From CAZMVU01 sp964569295 (lineage in GTDB: Bacteria; Hydrogenedentota; Hydrogenedentia; Hydrogenedentales; JAGMZX01), in NCBI GenBank assembly GCA_964569295.1, contig CAZMVU010000054.1, positions 1 through 24,695 on the forward strand: 24,695 bases of DNA, given 5' to 3'. A program made the translations under genes and the position numbers. Each line of letters starts with the position of its first letter. Position 1 is the stretch's first letter. Shown here in pieces: positions 9,237 to 17,345 of this stretch. The notes under the pieces are model-generated. The model was not told where the DNA came from, searched no databases, and saw only the letters and a list, made by a program, of their open reading frames with translations.

Positions 9237-9629
9237 TCACAACTGCTGCACCCGGCGGATACCGGCCGTCGTCGCCAACTCTTGCTCGAGCAGTTCCGGT
9301 TCGTCCGCGTTATACAGCAGGAGCTTGCACAGGTGCTGCAAGCTGTCGAGTGCCACCTCGTAAAACTCGATGGCAATACCGTCCTCATCCACACGTACCA
9401 CCTCGCCTTTCGTATCAATCCGGAACTCCGAACTCCCGCCCTCAAGCACCACGGTCAGGTGGCACATGTTGCCTACCGGCAGCATGCGGTCCGTGTGAAT
9501 GAAAATCCCCGTGAGGCTGATGTCGCGCGAATTGCCTTCCATCAACACGCCCGTATGCAGACGAAGCTCCGCCCGGGCACTGATCGAACTGCGCATGTTG
9601 CGCCGCTGTTCAACACCTGTGTTTTGCAT
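9237..9629 (-). CDS. PilZ domain c-di-GMP-binding protein
   Basis: The 130-residue product is essentially one PilZ domain. The two c-di-GMP-binding motifs are present: RRNMR (RxxxR, residues 9-13) and DISLTG (D/NxSxxG, residues 36-41). Such proteins act as receptors that pass the second messenger to motility, envelope or polysaccharide machinery. The C-terminal 40 residues are helical and acidic. The start at 9629 is chosen because GAGGGAG lies about 10 bases upstream; the nearby ATG at 9638 is too close to that site, and a longer form from 9680 is less likely. The gene faces groEL, and its partner is not evident from neighbours. The diguanylate cyclase at 4667 could supply its ligand. Confidence 0.85.
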   Translation of the reverse strand: MQNTGVEQRRNMRSSISARAELRLHTGVLMEGNSRDISLTGIFIHTDRMLPVGNMCHLTVVLEGGSSEFRIDTKGEVVRVDEDGIAIEFYEVALDSLQHLCKLLLYNADEPELLEQELATTAGIRRVQQL

Positions 9630-9944
9630 GTTTCGCATACTCCCTCGTTGTGCACGCGCCGCGCTGTCCCGCATGAGCACCGTGATTCACCTGCACGCAC
9701 ATTCGCTTTGCATTCCTGTTATCAACGCTCGGCCGCCGGCCGGCCCGGGGACCGTTGTTCGCATGGTGCTGTCGGCTGTTCAATTAACGAGGGGCCGCTC
9801 TACGCACCACGACACACGGTTTTGCCCGCATGCGCACATCGCCCGGATAGCAGCGGCTCCGGGTCCACGTTTTATGGTACCACACATGGCCGATTTCGGG
9901 AAGGAAATAATGCAGAAAGATATGGATCGGCGGACACGTAACCC
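9630..9944. other. Intergenic stretch between the PilZ and TauE/SafE-type genes
   Basis: About 315 bases with no gene recognised. It includes the GC-rich self-complementary run GGCCGCCGGCCGGCC near 9731. No terminator with a T-run was found for the upstream TauE/SafE-type gene. Confidence 0.45.
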
Positions 9945-10781
9945 TCAAGGACCGTATACTGCGTATTTCAGGGCCCAATGCACGAGGTTTACGTTGATTA
10001 TAAGCTGGATGCCCGTAATGAAGACCAGCACCATGATGATTCGGTTGAATAGCCGTTCCGAAACCCGGTGATGCATCCAGTGTCCCAAAAAGGAACCGAT
10101 GGGAATGAGTGGGATGAGCAACACGTCAAACCGCAGTACACTGAAATCGACGAGGCCGACGTAGATATAGAACGGCAGTTTGGTGAGGTTAATCAGTGTG
10201 AACGTCCAGGCGACCGTGCCCACAAAGAGGGTTTTGCCCATGCCCTGGGCGAACATATACAGCGATACAATGGGCCCCGCCGCGTGTGCGATGGTCGAGG
10301 TGAATCCGGCGGTTACCCCCGCCGCAAGCGCGGTTTTGCGGCCCGGCTGGTGGCGCATGACCCAGGCCATCGAGATTTCCTTCGCGCCGATGTACACGGC
10401 GAAGAGTATGGCGATGACCCCGACGAAGCGCTTGATGGGCACATTGTACCCTTCGACGCCCTCGCGCCCGACCCACCACCACACGAACGCGCCGAGAAGA
10501 ATGCCGGCCACCGCCGGCAAGTACACCCGGAAGATAAGCGGCCAATGCTTGTTGTGCCAGTGGTGGTAGATGGCGTTCATGTCGCACAGAATCAGCAGCG
10601 GCAGGAGTGTCGCCGCGACCAGATCCACCGGCATCACAAGCATCATGAGTGGCAGCGACAAAATGCCCGCACCGCCGGCGAAGCCGGACTTGCTGATCCC
10701 CTGGATGATTATCGCCATGGCAACAAAAAGCCAGAATATCACCGCCGGAATCCCCGGCAACATGAATTCGGAAAGAACCAT
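9945..10781 (-). CDS. TSUP (TauE/SafE) family membrane transporter
   Basis: This 278-residue inner-membrane protein has about eight hydrophobic segments and the two half-repeats of the TauE/SafE family. Visible repeat motifs are GISKSGFAGGAG (28-39) in the first half and GVTAGFTSTIAHAAGP (155-170) in the second. Family members export sulfite, sulfoacetate or other sulfur or organic anions, and the substrate here cannot be read from sequence. A His cluster, YHHWHNKHW (72-80), lies in the loop after the second segment. GGGGGAG precedes the ATG at a tight distance; the Met at codon 7 is an alternative. The promoter at 10816-10844 supports its being a single-gene unit. Confidence 0.85.
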   Translation of the reverse strand: MVLSEFMLPGIPAVIFWLFVAMAIIIQGISKSGFAGGAGILSLPLMMLVMPVDLVAATLLPLLILCDMNAIYHHWHNKHWPLIFRVYLPAVAGILLGAFVWWWVGREGVEGYNVPIKRFVGVIAILFAVYIGAKEISMAWVMRHQPGRKTALAAGVTAGFTSTIAHAAGPIVSLYMFAQGMGKTLFVGTVAWTFTLINLTKLPFYIYVGLVDFSVLRFDVLLIPLIPIGSFLGHWMHHRVSERLFNRIIMVLVFITGIQLIINVNLVHWALKYAVYGP

Positions 10782-10815
10782 ACGCTCCCCCGTGCATTAA
10801 AATCTGCGGCTGCGT

Positions 10816-10844
10816 ATTGTAACGGCGGCAGACGTAACGCACAA
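10816..10844 (-). promoter_or_regulatory. Sigma-70-type promoter of the TauE/SafE-type gene
   Basis: On the minus strand TTGTGC (10844-10839) and TACAAT (10821-10816) are spaced by 17 bases. Predicted initiation near 10809 leaves a leader of about 28 bases containing GGGGGAG. Confidence 0.5.
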
Positions 10845-10989
10845 ATGCGCCGCCACACGCATCATGCCCGACCGCATGAAAGTGCATCCGGCGTGGCGCA
10901 GCCCGCTATGCCCCTGCACACCGCAAATGCAATTCTGCAATCACCCCCGGTAGCCTGAAAACAATCCAGGGGAAGCCTCTTTTGGGCAC

Positions 10990-11192
10990 CTAACGTGGGC
11001 TGCGCCCACAACCCAAGGATCGAATGGCGTGTTCCCCGGTTGTTGGTTCGGGGGTTCGGGGCGACTTGGGATTAGGGGCTTGGGCTTGTTTCCGGAGAGC
11101 CGTTGGCCCTAAGAAACAGCCGTGCCAGATCACACAAGGTGCCCGAATTACTTTTTGTGGTTCTTTATACGAGTCAGTGCCTAAGACACTAC
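10990..11192 (-). repeat. ~204-bp hairpin repeat, copy 3 (inverted)
   Basis: Reverse complement of copy 2, end to end, including both end hairpins (AGTGTC-TTA-GGCACT with one mismatched pair, and GTGGGC-GCA-GCCCAC). The middle is closer to copy 1, as both keep CCCCTAATCCCAAG, where copy 2 differs. Confidence 0.9.
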
Positions 11193-11241
11193 CGCCCAAG
11201 ACAATTTTGCGGTAACCGTTGCAGAATCGAAACAGGCCGTC

Positions 11242-11261
11242 ATTCCCGCGCAGGCGGGAAT
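11242..11261. repeat. dRS3-like inverted repeat ATTCCC-N8-GGGAAT
   Basis: ATTCCC, eight bases, GGGAAT: exactly the layout of the dRS3 element described from Neisseria, within the wider pattern CATTCCCGCGCAGGCGGGAA that is found in many bacterial genomes. Confidence 0.6.
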
Positions 11262-11493
11262 CCAGAGCCGGTCCTTATGACAGCGTTCCCGGCGTTTTTC
11301 TGGAGGCCTGCTGTTCGCACGCCTGGCGAAATGGACGCAAGTCTGTTCATGAAAGTAACGGTCTCGAGAATATGCGGCCCCCCCAGCCTGAAAATAATCG
11401 CCGGCGTGTCTGCTCCTGACACTTCGGGGGAAGGGAGGGACGCAGGCCCCCTGCGTCCTCTTAACACCGTTTCTGTCGACGGGGAAAAATGAC

Positions 11494-11520
11494 CGCAGAT
11501 GACGCAGATGACACAGATGA
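11494..11520 (+). repeat. Three tandem 9-base units CGCAGATGA
   Basis: Two exact units and one with a single change (CACAGATGA), directly adjacent. Confidence 0.6.
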
Positions 11521-11634
11521 AGAGATTGCCTGGAATGGGGAAGTACAATTAGTACGTAACGTAATGGGATCTGTCCGTGAAACTTTCATCTCCTGGCCGG
11601 CAAAGATGTTTGGATCGGTGGAGGAAATAGACAG

Positions 11635-11661
11635 GATGGACAAGATGGACAAGATGAAGAA
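11635..11661 (+). repeat. Three tandem 9-base units GATGGACAA
   Basis: Two exact units followed by a diverged third (GATGAAGAA), just before the GGGTAGCGTCCCCA motif. Confidence 0.5.
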
Positions 11662-11664
11662 AAG

Positions 11665-11678
11665 GGGTAGCGTCCCCA
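11665..11678 (+). repeat. GGGTAGCGTCCCCA motif, copy 2
   Basis: Exact match to 4585-4598. Here a further G extends the stem to GGGG/CCCC. Confidence 0.6.
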
Positions 11679-11759
11679 TATTCTTCCCCATATTACACAT
11701 AATTCCATATTCCCCGACCCGCGCCGGTCCCCTTGCCAAAACACGCCAAGTGTACCAGG

Positions 11760-13526
11760 CTACTCCTGCTGCGCCGGGTTGTCGCGGGACGGCGGAGCAT
11801 CGCGCGAAGGGGTGACGCCGTGCACGGGCTCGGTGGGCTTGTCGACGATGGGGGCCTCGGGGGCGCGCAGGCGCAACGCGATGGCCTGGGCCTGACGGCT
11901 GTGGTCAATGCTTTCGCCGAGAATGCGCGCGGCTTCCTGGTCGGCGTGGAAGCCCATCGAGTTTTCACTGCTGATGTAGTCCAGCCGCCACATGGCACTG
12001 CGTTGGTGGTCGTAGGCTGCAGCGAGTTGTTCGTCGGTTGCGCCCGAGGCCTGCGCCTCGAGTATGGCGTCGAGCATGTCCGTCATGGCGCCGGCCGCCT
12101 TCGACATGAGCGCATTGGTGCGGTCTTGAATGGTGTGGACGCGGTCAAGGAGCTCGTCTTCATCGACATTGTGGCAGGTCTGGCACGAACTGTTGATGTT
12201 GAGCAGCGGGCTGCGCACCCAGTGGTTGCTTACCTTCATGGCGCCCTGGCGCTCGTAGGGCATGTGGCAATCGGCGCAGCTCACGCCGCTGCGCGCATGG
12301 ATACCCTGACTCCAGAGCTCGAACTCGGGGTGCTGCGCCTTGAAAGCGGGCGCCCCCGTTTCCCCGTGCTTGTAGTCATAGAAGTCGCTGCCATCCGGGA
12401 AGTCGTGGCCGAGATAGTAGGCTTCCATTTGCTCCACGCGCAGGCCATTGTGCCAGGGAAAAAACAGCGTTTCCTTGTCGGCGCAGTAATATTCGACGTG
12501 GCACTGGCCACACACGAACGAGCGCATCTCCTGGCGCGATGCTTCCTGATTCGGATCGTAGGGGCGGCGCCGGCTGCCTTCGCGCCACCGGTTGATGCTC
12601 GGCAGGTGGGGGACGGGATCGCCGCTCTCCGCCAGCGCCTGAATGCCGCGCATGAAGCCGGGGCGCGTCACGCGGATGCTCATGGTCTCGGGATCGTGGC
12701 AGTCGATACAGCTCACGGGGTGGGCCTCGCCCAGATGGGGGTCCTCGGCCGGGGTGGCGCTCTCACCCTTCACCGGTTGCTCGACCTCGGGGAAAACACT
12801 GGCGGTCTCGCCGGGGGTGCCGTCGGGCGTTTTGAGCAGTTCGGCGAAGACGGCCTCGTAGGGCTGTGGGCTGACTTCCTCGAAGCCGCGCATGACGGCA
12901 TCCCACTGGAAGCCGTCTTTCAGCGCCTCAACGTCCGCAGGCTTGCCCATGGCCTCGAGACCGATACGGCGATAGGTGGGGATAATGCTGGCGTGGCAGT
13001 GCAGGCATGCCCCGGCCTGTTGACGCTTGGTTACGCGCTCGGTCACCGTCTGGTCGTAGAGCATATAGGCATGCCCGCGCCGCTCCCGGTAGTCGATGCT
13101 GAAGGCATAGCCGGCGTAGAGCCGGCGCAGCCAGGGCTTTTCCTCGAGCTTGCTCTCGGGCATGGCGCTCGAGCCGCCATAGCGCGTCTGGGTCACATCC
13201 ACGGTACGCTTGTAGGTGTCGAACTGATCGGGCCAATTGAGCCCCCACGGCACGGGGTCACTGGTCACTTCGTCAACCTCGGCCACGCGGACATAGGGCA
13301 TGCGCGCCTCCTGTTGATGCTCGAAAATAGTCACGAGCAGGGCAGTCACGCCGAATGTGATAAGGGCCACAACGAGGAAGAGTGCCGCGAGGGTGATCAC
13401 CAGCCGCCGTCCGGCGGCGCCGCGATTGGCAGGCGGGCCGGGGCGGCACGATAAGGTCGCGTCGGGGGTATGGTGGGGTTCGATCATGGCGTGGCTCTTT
13501 CGGTCGGGTTGTTTAACCGGCGTCAT
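11760..13526 (-). CDS. nrfA: Pentahaem cytochrome c nitrite reductase NrfA
   Basis: This 588-residue protein should reduce nitrite to ammonium with six electrons on the outer face of the membrane. It has five haem sites: CLHCH (174-178), CIDCH (273-277), CGQCH (339-343), CADCH (417-421) and CQTCH (448-452). The third is followed by VEYY, the active-site Tyr and calcium-binding region. KAQHPE (396-401) and GIH (408-410) match the calcium-binding Lys and Gln and the catalytic His of the family. The first haem, the catalytic one, has CXXCH instead of the common CXXCK. Residues 41-67 form one membrane anchor in place of a cleaved signal. It is about 110 residues longer than the E. coli enzyme, with extra sequence at both ends. 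The start codon overlaps the nrfH stop (ATGA), with GGGAG six bases upstream. Confidence 0.95.
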   Translation of the reverse strand: MTPVKQPDRKSHAMIEPHHTPDATLSCRPGPPANRGAAGRRLVITLAALFLVVALITFGVTALLVTIFEHQQEARMPYVRVAEVDEVTSDPVPWGLNWPDQFDTYKRTVDVTQTRYGGSSAMPESKLEEKPWLRRLYAGYAFSIDYRERRGHAYMLYDQTVTERVTKRQQAGACLHCHASIIPTYRRIGLEAMGKPADVEALKDGFQWDAVMRGFEEVSPQPYEAVFAELLKTPDGTPGETASVFPEVEQPVKGESATPAEDPHLGEAHPVSCIDCHDPETMSIRVTRPGFMRGIQALAESGDPVPHLPSINRWREGSRRRPYDPNQEASRQEMRSFVCGQCHVEYYCADKETLFFPWHNGLRVEQMEAYYLGHDFPDGSDFYDYKHGETGAPAFKAQHPEFELWSQGIHARSGVSCADCHMPYERQGAMKVSNHWVRSPLLNINSSCQTCHNVDEDELLDRVHTIQDRTNALMSKAAGAMTDMLDAILEAQASGATDEQLAAAYDHQRSAMWRLDYISSENSMGFHADQEAARILGESIDHSRQAQAIALRLRAPEAPIVDKPTEPVHGVTPSRDAPPSRDNPAQQE

Positions 13527-14089
13527 TGCATACTCCCAAACTTGCGCGCGGCCGCATGGCCCGCGTCATTGTGACATTGAATGCAAAGCAGCATGTCGCC
13601 ATCCGGTTGGGCAGGCAGCATTTGGTGGACAACGTCCCCATGGCAATACAAACACGCGTTCTGCGTGACGCGGCGGTTGCGCGGCTTGATCTGGATGGGT
13701 TCGTGAAAGTTCTCGAGGGTGAAAGCCACCGAGTGAAAGAAGCCATTGTCGCCCTTGGTCAACCACTTGCCCAGGAAATCGTGGGGCAGGTGGCAATCAT
13801 TGCAGACGGCCACGTTCTCGTGGCTGCTGTTGAGCCACGAGTCGTAGTGGTCCTGCATCACATGGCAGTTTATGCAGGCCTTCGGGTCGTTCGAGAGGTA
13901 GCTCGCGCCCCGCGCATAGCCGAATGTGAAGGAACCCACACCGCCGGCCACACCCATCATAACGACGACGAGGATGACCAGGGGAAGTGCATACCCGCTC
14001 AACGCTGCGGCCGCTGCCTCGCCCGCCTTCTCCGTGCCGGATTGCCCGGGGAGATAGCCGGCGCCCGGTGTGTCATTGTTCTGGCGCAT
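13523..14089 (-). CDS. nrfH: Tetrahaem quinol dehydrogenase NrfH
   Basis: The 188-residue product is the membrane-bound NapC/NrfH-type cytochrome that takes electrons from quinol and passes them to NrfA. It has one membrane helix (about 34-57) followed by FTFGYARGASYLSNDP, a strongly conserved NrfH stretch, and four haem sites: CINCH (72-76, with the Met ligand at 78), CNDCH (96-100), CLYCH (146-150) and CIQCH (169-173). The stop overlaps the nrfA start by ATGA, so the pair is translationally coupled. The start is uncertain. The ATG at 14089 is chosen because a promoter-like sequence lies at 14129-14158; a longer form from a GTG at 14179 is open but has no ribosome binding site and an unlikely N-terminus. 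Confidence 0.93.
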   Translation of the reverse strand: MRQNNDTPGAGYLPGQSGTEKAGEAAAAALSGYALPLVILVVVMMGVAGGVGSFTFGYARGASYLSNDPKACINCHVMQDHYDSWLNSSHENVAVCNDCHLPHDFLGKWLTKGDNGFFHSVAFTLENFHEPIQIKPRNRRVTQNACLYCHGDVVHQMLPAQPDGDMLLCIQCHNDAGHAAARKFGSMQ

Positions 14090-14128
14090 ACCCAAACGGT
14101 CCGTGTCGTCCTGCTTCTCCCTGCGTGA

Positions 14129-14158
14129 AGCGTACACAGGCCGGGCCAAGAATTGCAA
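14129..14158 (-). promoter_or_regulatory. Possible promoter of nrfHA
   Basis: On the minus strand TTGCAA (14158-14153) and TACGCT (14134-14129) are 18 bases apart, with TGTG before the -10 box. A start near 14122 fits the nrfH ATG at 14089. No Fnr-like or NarL-like site was recognised by eye. Confidence 0.35.
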
Positions 14159-14290
14159 GGGTGCGATGCGCACGTTCACGAATGACTTCTATCCGGTCTG
14201 GCAGAATACCGGGGTTGGATTGCCCCCCGGTGTATGCATAGGATCGCGGAAGGCAAGATGTCCCTTGCTGTTACCGGAGGCCCAGAATTT

Positions 14291-15709
14291 ATGGACGCAC
14301 CGCGTGATCTCGCCGGCCAGTACGATCCGGAACATTTCCGTGCGCTGGGGCACCATGTGATCGACACCCTCGCAGACGCCCTCGCACAGGCGGCGGCCGG
14401 TAATGGGCCGGTGCTGCCGCAACGGGATCCGGAAGCCATGTGCGCCGCCTGGCCGGCGCCGGATGGCAACAGCGCATTTCCCGCGCTGCTCGACAAGCTT
14501 CTCGGCGATTCCATTCACCTGCACGATCCGGGCTACATCGGGCATCAGGTGTCCGCGCCGCTGCCGCTGGCCACTTTGTGCGATCTGGTGTCCTCGTACC
14601 TCAACAACGGCATGGCCATCTACGAAATGGGCCCGGCGGCCACGGCCATCGAACAGGCGGTCATCCGCTGGATGGCCGAACGCCTGGACTTTCCGGCCGG
14701 CGCCGGCGGCGTGCTCACTTCCGGCGGCTCGCTGGGCAACCTCACCGCGCTCCTTGCCGCGCGTAATGCCGCCGAAGCGCGTGGGGTGCTGCGGCCGGTT
14801 TTCCTGGTCTCGGATCAGGCACATTACAGTGTGGCCCGGGCATTGCGCATCATGGGCATGCCGAACGAAGCCGTCGTGACGATTCCCTCGGATGCCCAGT
14901 TCCGGCTGAGCCCCGACGCGTTGTGCCACGGCATTGGCGGCGTGCATGCGGCGGGGCGCACACCGGTGGCCGTGGTGGCTTGCGCCTGCACGACGGCGAC
15001 CGGCACATACGACCCGATCGCGGATATTGCGGATGTCTGCAACACGCACGGTCTGTGGCTACACGTGGACGCCGCCCATGGCGCCGGCGCTGTGTTGTGT
15101 CCCGCGTACCGCCATCTCGCCGCCGGTATCGAGCGCGCGGCCTCGGTCGTGTGGGACGCGCACAAGATGCTGCTCATGCCCGCGCTCGTCACCGGGGTGG
15201 TTTTCCGGCGCTGTATCGACAGCTATCTGCCATTCGAGGAGGAGGCCGCCTACCTGTACGAACGTGAGGCACACGAAGAGTGGTACAACATCGGCCACCG
15301 CACGCTCGAATGCACCAAGGTCATGGCCGGCCTCAAGGTGTACGCCGCCCTCGCCTGTTGCGGCGAGGCCCTGTTCTCCGAACACATCGGCGCGTGCTAT
15401 GGCAAGGCGCGCACCTTTGCGCGCATGATTGCCGAAGCGCCCCATTTCGAGCTGGCCCAGCAGCCCGAAGCGAACATCGTGTGTTTCCGCTACGCCCCGC
15501 CGGGCGCGGCTCCCGATACGCTGCAACCGGACATCCGTAAGCGCATCCTGCACGACGGCCGGTTCTATATCGTGCAGACCACATTGCCGCGCGGTGTCTT
15601 TTTGCGCACCACGGTCATCAATCCCGCCACCACGACCGATCACCTCGCGGCGCTGCTGGCTGCCATCCGCGACGCGGGGAATGCTATAATCGCAGACGAT
15701 TCGCCGTAG
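14291..15709 (+). CDS. PLP-dependent group II decarboxylase
   Basis: The 472-residue protein belongs to the aromatic-L-amino-acid/glutamate/diaminobutyrate decarboxylase family, cytoplasmic enzymes that release CO2 from an amino acid. Visible PLP-site residues are TSGGSLGN (143-150, phosphate contact), the ring-stacking His in DQAHYS (His 178), the Asp in HVDAAHG (Asp 260) and the Schiff-base Lys in WDAHKM (Lys 292). Length is normal for the family. The substrate cannot be decided from sequence. The start at 14291 has GGAGG ten bases upstream; ATGs at 14258 and 14234 are open, and the 14258 one has GGAAGG at a short distance. It is divergent from nrfH and followed after about 96 bases by nagB, without obvious metabolic connection. 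Confidence 0.85.
   Translation: MDAPRDLAGQYDPEHFRALGHHVIDTLADALAQAAAGNGPVLPQRDPEAMCAAWPAPDGNSAFPALLDKLLGDSIHLHDPGYIGHQVSAPLPLATLCDLVSSYLNNGMAIYEMGPAATAIEQAVIRWMAERLDFPAGAGGVLTSGGSLGNLTALLAARNAAEARGVLRPVFLVSDQAHYSVARALRIMGMPNEAVVTIPSDAQFRLSPDALCHGIGGVHAAGRTPVAVVACACTTATGTYDPIADIADVCNTHGLWLHVDAAHGAGAVLCPAYRHLAAGIERAASVVWDAHKMLLMPALVTGVVFRRCIDSYLPFEEEAAYLYEREAHEEWYNIGHRTLECTKVMAGLKVYAALACCGEALFSEHIGACYGKARTFARMIAEAPHFELAQQPEANIVCFRYAPPGAAPDTLQPDIRKRILHDGRFYIVQTTLPRGVFLRTTVINPATTTDHLAALLAAIRDAGNAIIADDSP
15682..15690 (+). promoter_or_regulatory. Possible extended -10 promoter for nagB
   Basis: TGCTATAAT is a perfect extended -10 sequence lying in the last codons of the decarboxylase gene. No good -35 box is seen. 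Initiation near 15697 would give nagB a leader of about 110 bases. Confidence 0.4.
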
Positions 15710-15805
15710 CCACGGCCGGCGCGCGAAACACCCGGGCCACGAATTCGCCGGTTCTTTGCCCCAACCCCTGTTTCGAATGCGCGCCTGTTCACAACAGGAT
15801 ACACC

Positions 15806-16603
15806 ATGGAAGTTATCATACAGGAAACCGCCAACGATGCCGCGTTCCTGACCGCGCGGCTTGTGGCCGATGCCCTGCGCGAAAACCCGCACCTTGTTAT
15901 GGGACTTGCCACGGGACGGACCATGGAAGGGGTGTACCACAACCTGGTGCGCATGCACCGCGAGGAGGCGCTCGATTTCTCCGAGGCGCGCACCTTCAAC
16001 CTCGATGAGTACATAGGCCTCGCGGCGGAAGACCCGAATTCGTACCGGTACTACATGAACGAGCACCTCTTCCACCATGTCAATATCCAGCCGCACCACA
16101 CCCACCTGCCCAAGGGCATGGCGCGTGACATTCCCACGGAGTGCCGGCAATATGAAGCACTCATCCGCAATGTGGGCGGCATCGATCTGCAACTGCTCGG
16201 CATTGGCCGATCGGGGCATATCGGCTTTAACGAACCGCTGAGTGCCCTGCTGTCGCGCACCCGCGGGAAATCCCTTGCGCCGGCCACCGTCGCGCAGAAC
16301 CAAGGGCTCTTCGCCAATGACCGCCCCATGCCGCGGCGCGCCATCACCATGGGCGTGGGCACCATCCTCGAATCCAAATGGTGTTTGTTGCTGGTCACCG
16401 GCGAAGAAAAGGCGGCAGTCTTGGCGAAGGCCGTCGAAGGGCCTGTCACCAGCATGATTTCCGCGACCGCCCTGCAATTACACGCACACTGCACCGTTAT
16501 TATCGATGAAGCCGCCGCATCACACCTCGAGATGACCGAATACTACCGTTGGGTTTTCGCGAACGAACCCGAGTGGGCCCCATACCGGGCCGCGAAGGAG
16601 TGA
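15806..16603 (+). CDS. nagB: Glucosamine-6-phosphate deaminase NagB
   Basis: The 265-residue enzyme converts glucosamine 6-phosphate to fructose 6-phosphate and ammonia, bringing amino sugars into glycolysis. Family signatures are GLATGRTMEGVY (33-44, sugar-phosphate loop), FNLDEYIGL with the catalytic Asp, and GIGRSGHIGFNEP (about 132-144) with the catalytic His and Glu. Ser stands where E. coli has Asp 141; Asn or Thr at this spot is common in other bacterial NagB proteins, so the change need not impair activity. The length matches the short NagB form that lacks extra domains. AGGA lies 8 bases before the ATG. No nagA or sugar transporter is adjacent; the 3' end faces the cyclo-ligase gene with a 13-base gap. 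Confidence 0.92.
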   Translation: MEVIIQETANDAAFLTARLVADALRENPHLVMGLATGRTMEGVYHNLVRMHREEALDFSEARTFNLDEYIGLAAEDPNSYRYYMNEHLFHHVNIQPHHTHLPKGMARDIPTECRQYEALIRNVGGIDLQLLGIGRSGHIGFNEPLSALLSRTRGKSLAPATVAQNQGLFANDRPMPRRAITMGVGTILESKWCLLLVTGEEKAAVLAKAVEGPVTSMISATALQLHAHCTVIIDEAAASHLEMTEYYRWVFANEPEWAPYRAAKE

Positions 16604-16616
16604 ATGCCGGCGCCGG

Positions 16617-17195
16617 TCAGCGCGCCGCCGTACACCGGTAGACAGCGTGTTCGGTCACGAGTATACCGACGCGCACATCGTGCGGGGCGGCCGGCAAGGC
16701 GGGATAGACCTGACCCTCATACGCCAGACCCACGCTGAGGCCGGAAAAGGTCATTAGGAACCGGTCATAGTAGCCGCCGCCATAGCCGATGCGTGTGCCA
16801 TCGGGGGCGAAGGCAAGTCCCGGTGTCAGGCACAAGGCGCTCGATGGCGGGGCCGATTCCCGATCGAGGGCTGGCGTTGGCTCGAGAATGCCGTAGCGGC
16901 CCGGCGTCAATTGCGTCCAGTCAGTCAGCCGTGCCCACGTAAGCCGGCGATCCGGCGCCGTGGCCGGCACATAGACCGCCATGTCCCTGCGCCACGCCGT
17001 CTCGATGATCTGCCGGGTATCCACCTCATTGTCTTTCGACGCCACATAAGCCGCCAAGGCCGGCGCCGCCGTGAAGACGGGGAGCGTCTGCACCCGCGCG
17101 CATACCGCCGCACTGCCCGCCACCGCTTCCGCCGTTCCCAGCGAACGGCGCCACGCCAAAGCCTCGCGGCGAATCTCGTGCTTCACTTGTGTCAC
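16617..17195 (-). CDS. 5-formyltetrahydrofolate cyclo-ligase
   Basis: The 192-residue enzyme turns 5-formyltetrahydrofolate into 5,10-methenyltetrahydrofolate with ATP, recycling a dead-end folate in the cytoplasm. The family signature is clear: TPGLAFAPDGTRIGYGGGYY (124-143) followed by DR. The N-terminal KHEIRREALAWRR matches the usual first helix. The start is a GTG at 17195, giving the normal family length; a GTG at 17264 would add 23 residues of atypical sequence. GAGAG about 9 bases upstream is only a fair ribosome binding site. On the minus strand TGCTACACT (around 17285-17293) is a possible extended -10 box. The gene lies between nagB and flgL without functional relation to either. 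Confidence 0.92.
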   Translation of the reverse strand: MTQVKHEIRREALAWRRSLGTAEAVAGSAAVCARVQTLPVFTAAPALAAYVASKDNEVDTRQIIETAWRRDMAVYVPATAPDRRLTWARLTDWTQLTPGRYGILEPTPALDRESAPPSSALCLTPGLAFAPDGTRIGYGGGYYDRFLMTFSGLSVGLAYEGQVYPALPAAPHDVRVGILVTEHAVYRCTAAR

Positions 17196-17345
17196 GTGTG
17201 GAGCTCTCTGCCGGATTGTGCACGCAAGACGCGGCCCGCACGGAAAACGTGCGTAACCGCGCACTTGCAGACTGGCCGGAGGGGAGTGTAGCAGACAGGT
17301 GGGGTGCGTTGCAGCGCAACAAGTTAACGGCCAGCGAACGGCCTC

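Larger units (their letters stand above)
11193..11759. other. Gene-free island of short repeats
   Basis: No credible gene. It holds a dRS3-like inverted repeat (11242-11261), three 9-base units CGCAGATGA (11494-11520), three 9-base units GATGGACAA (11635-11661) and the GGGTAGCGTCCCCA motif (11665-11678). The 108-codon frame starting at 11489 simply translates these repeats. Confidence 0.65.

Noticed and set aside
11733..13454. A 573-codon frame antisense to nrfA
   Set aside because: It is a by-product of high GC content; the opposite strand encodes NrfA with five haem motifs.
16190..16235. Ser in place of the E. coli catalytic-site Asp 141 in NagB
   Set aside because: Asn, Thr and Ser at this position are usual in other bacterial NagB proteins; the catalytic His and Glu are conserved.
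17196..17345. 6S RNA next to the 5-formyltetrahydrofolate cyclo-ligase gene, as in proteobacteria
   Set aside because: The intergenic space is only 150 bases and no long interrupted hairpin of the 6S type was seen.
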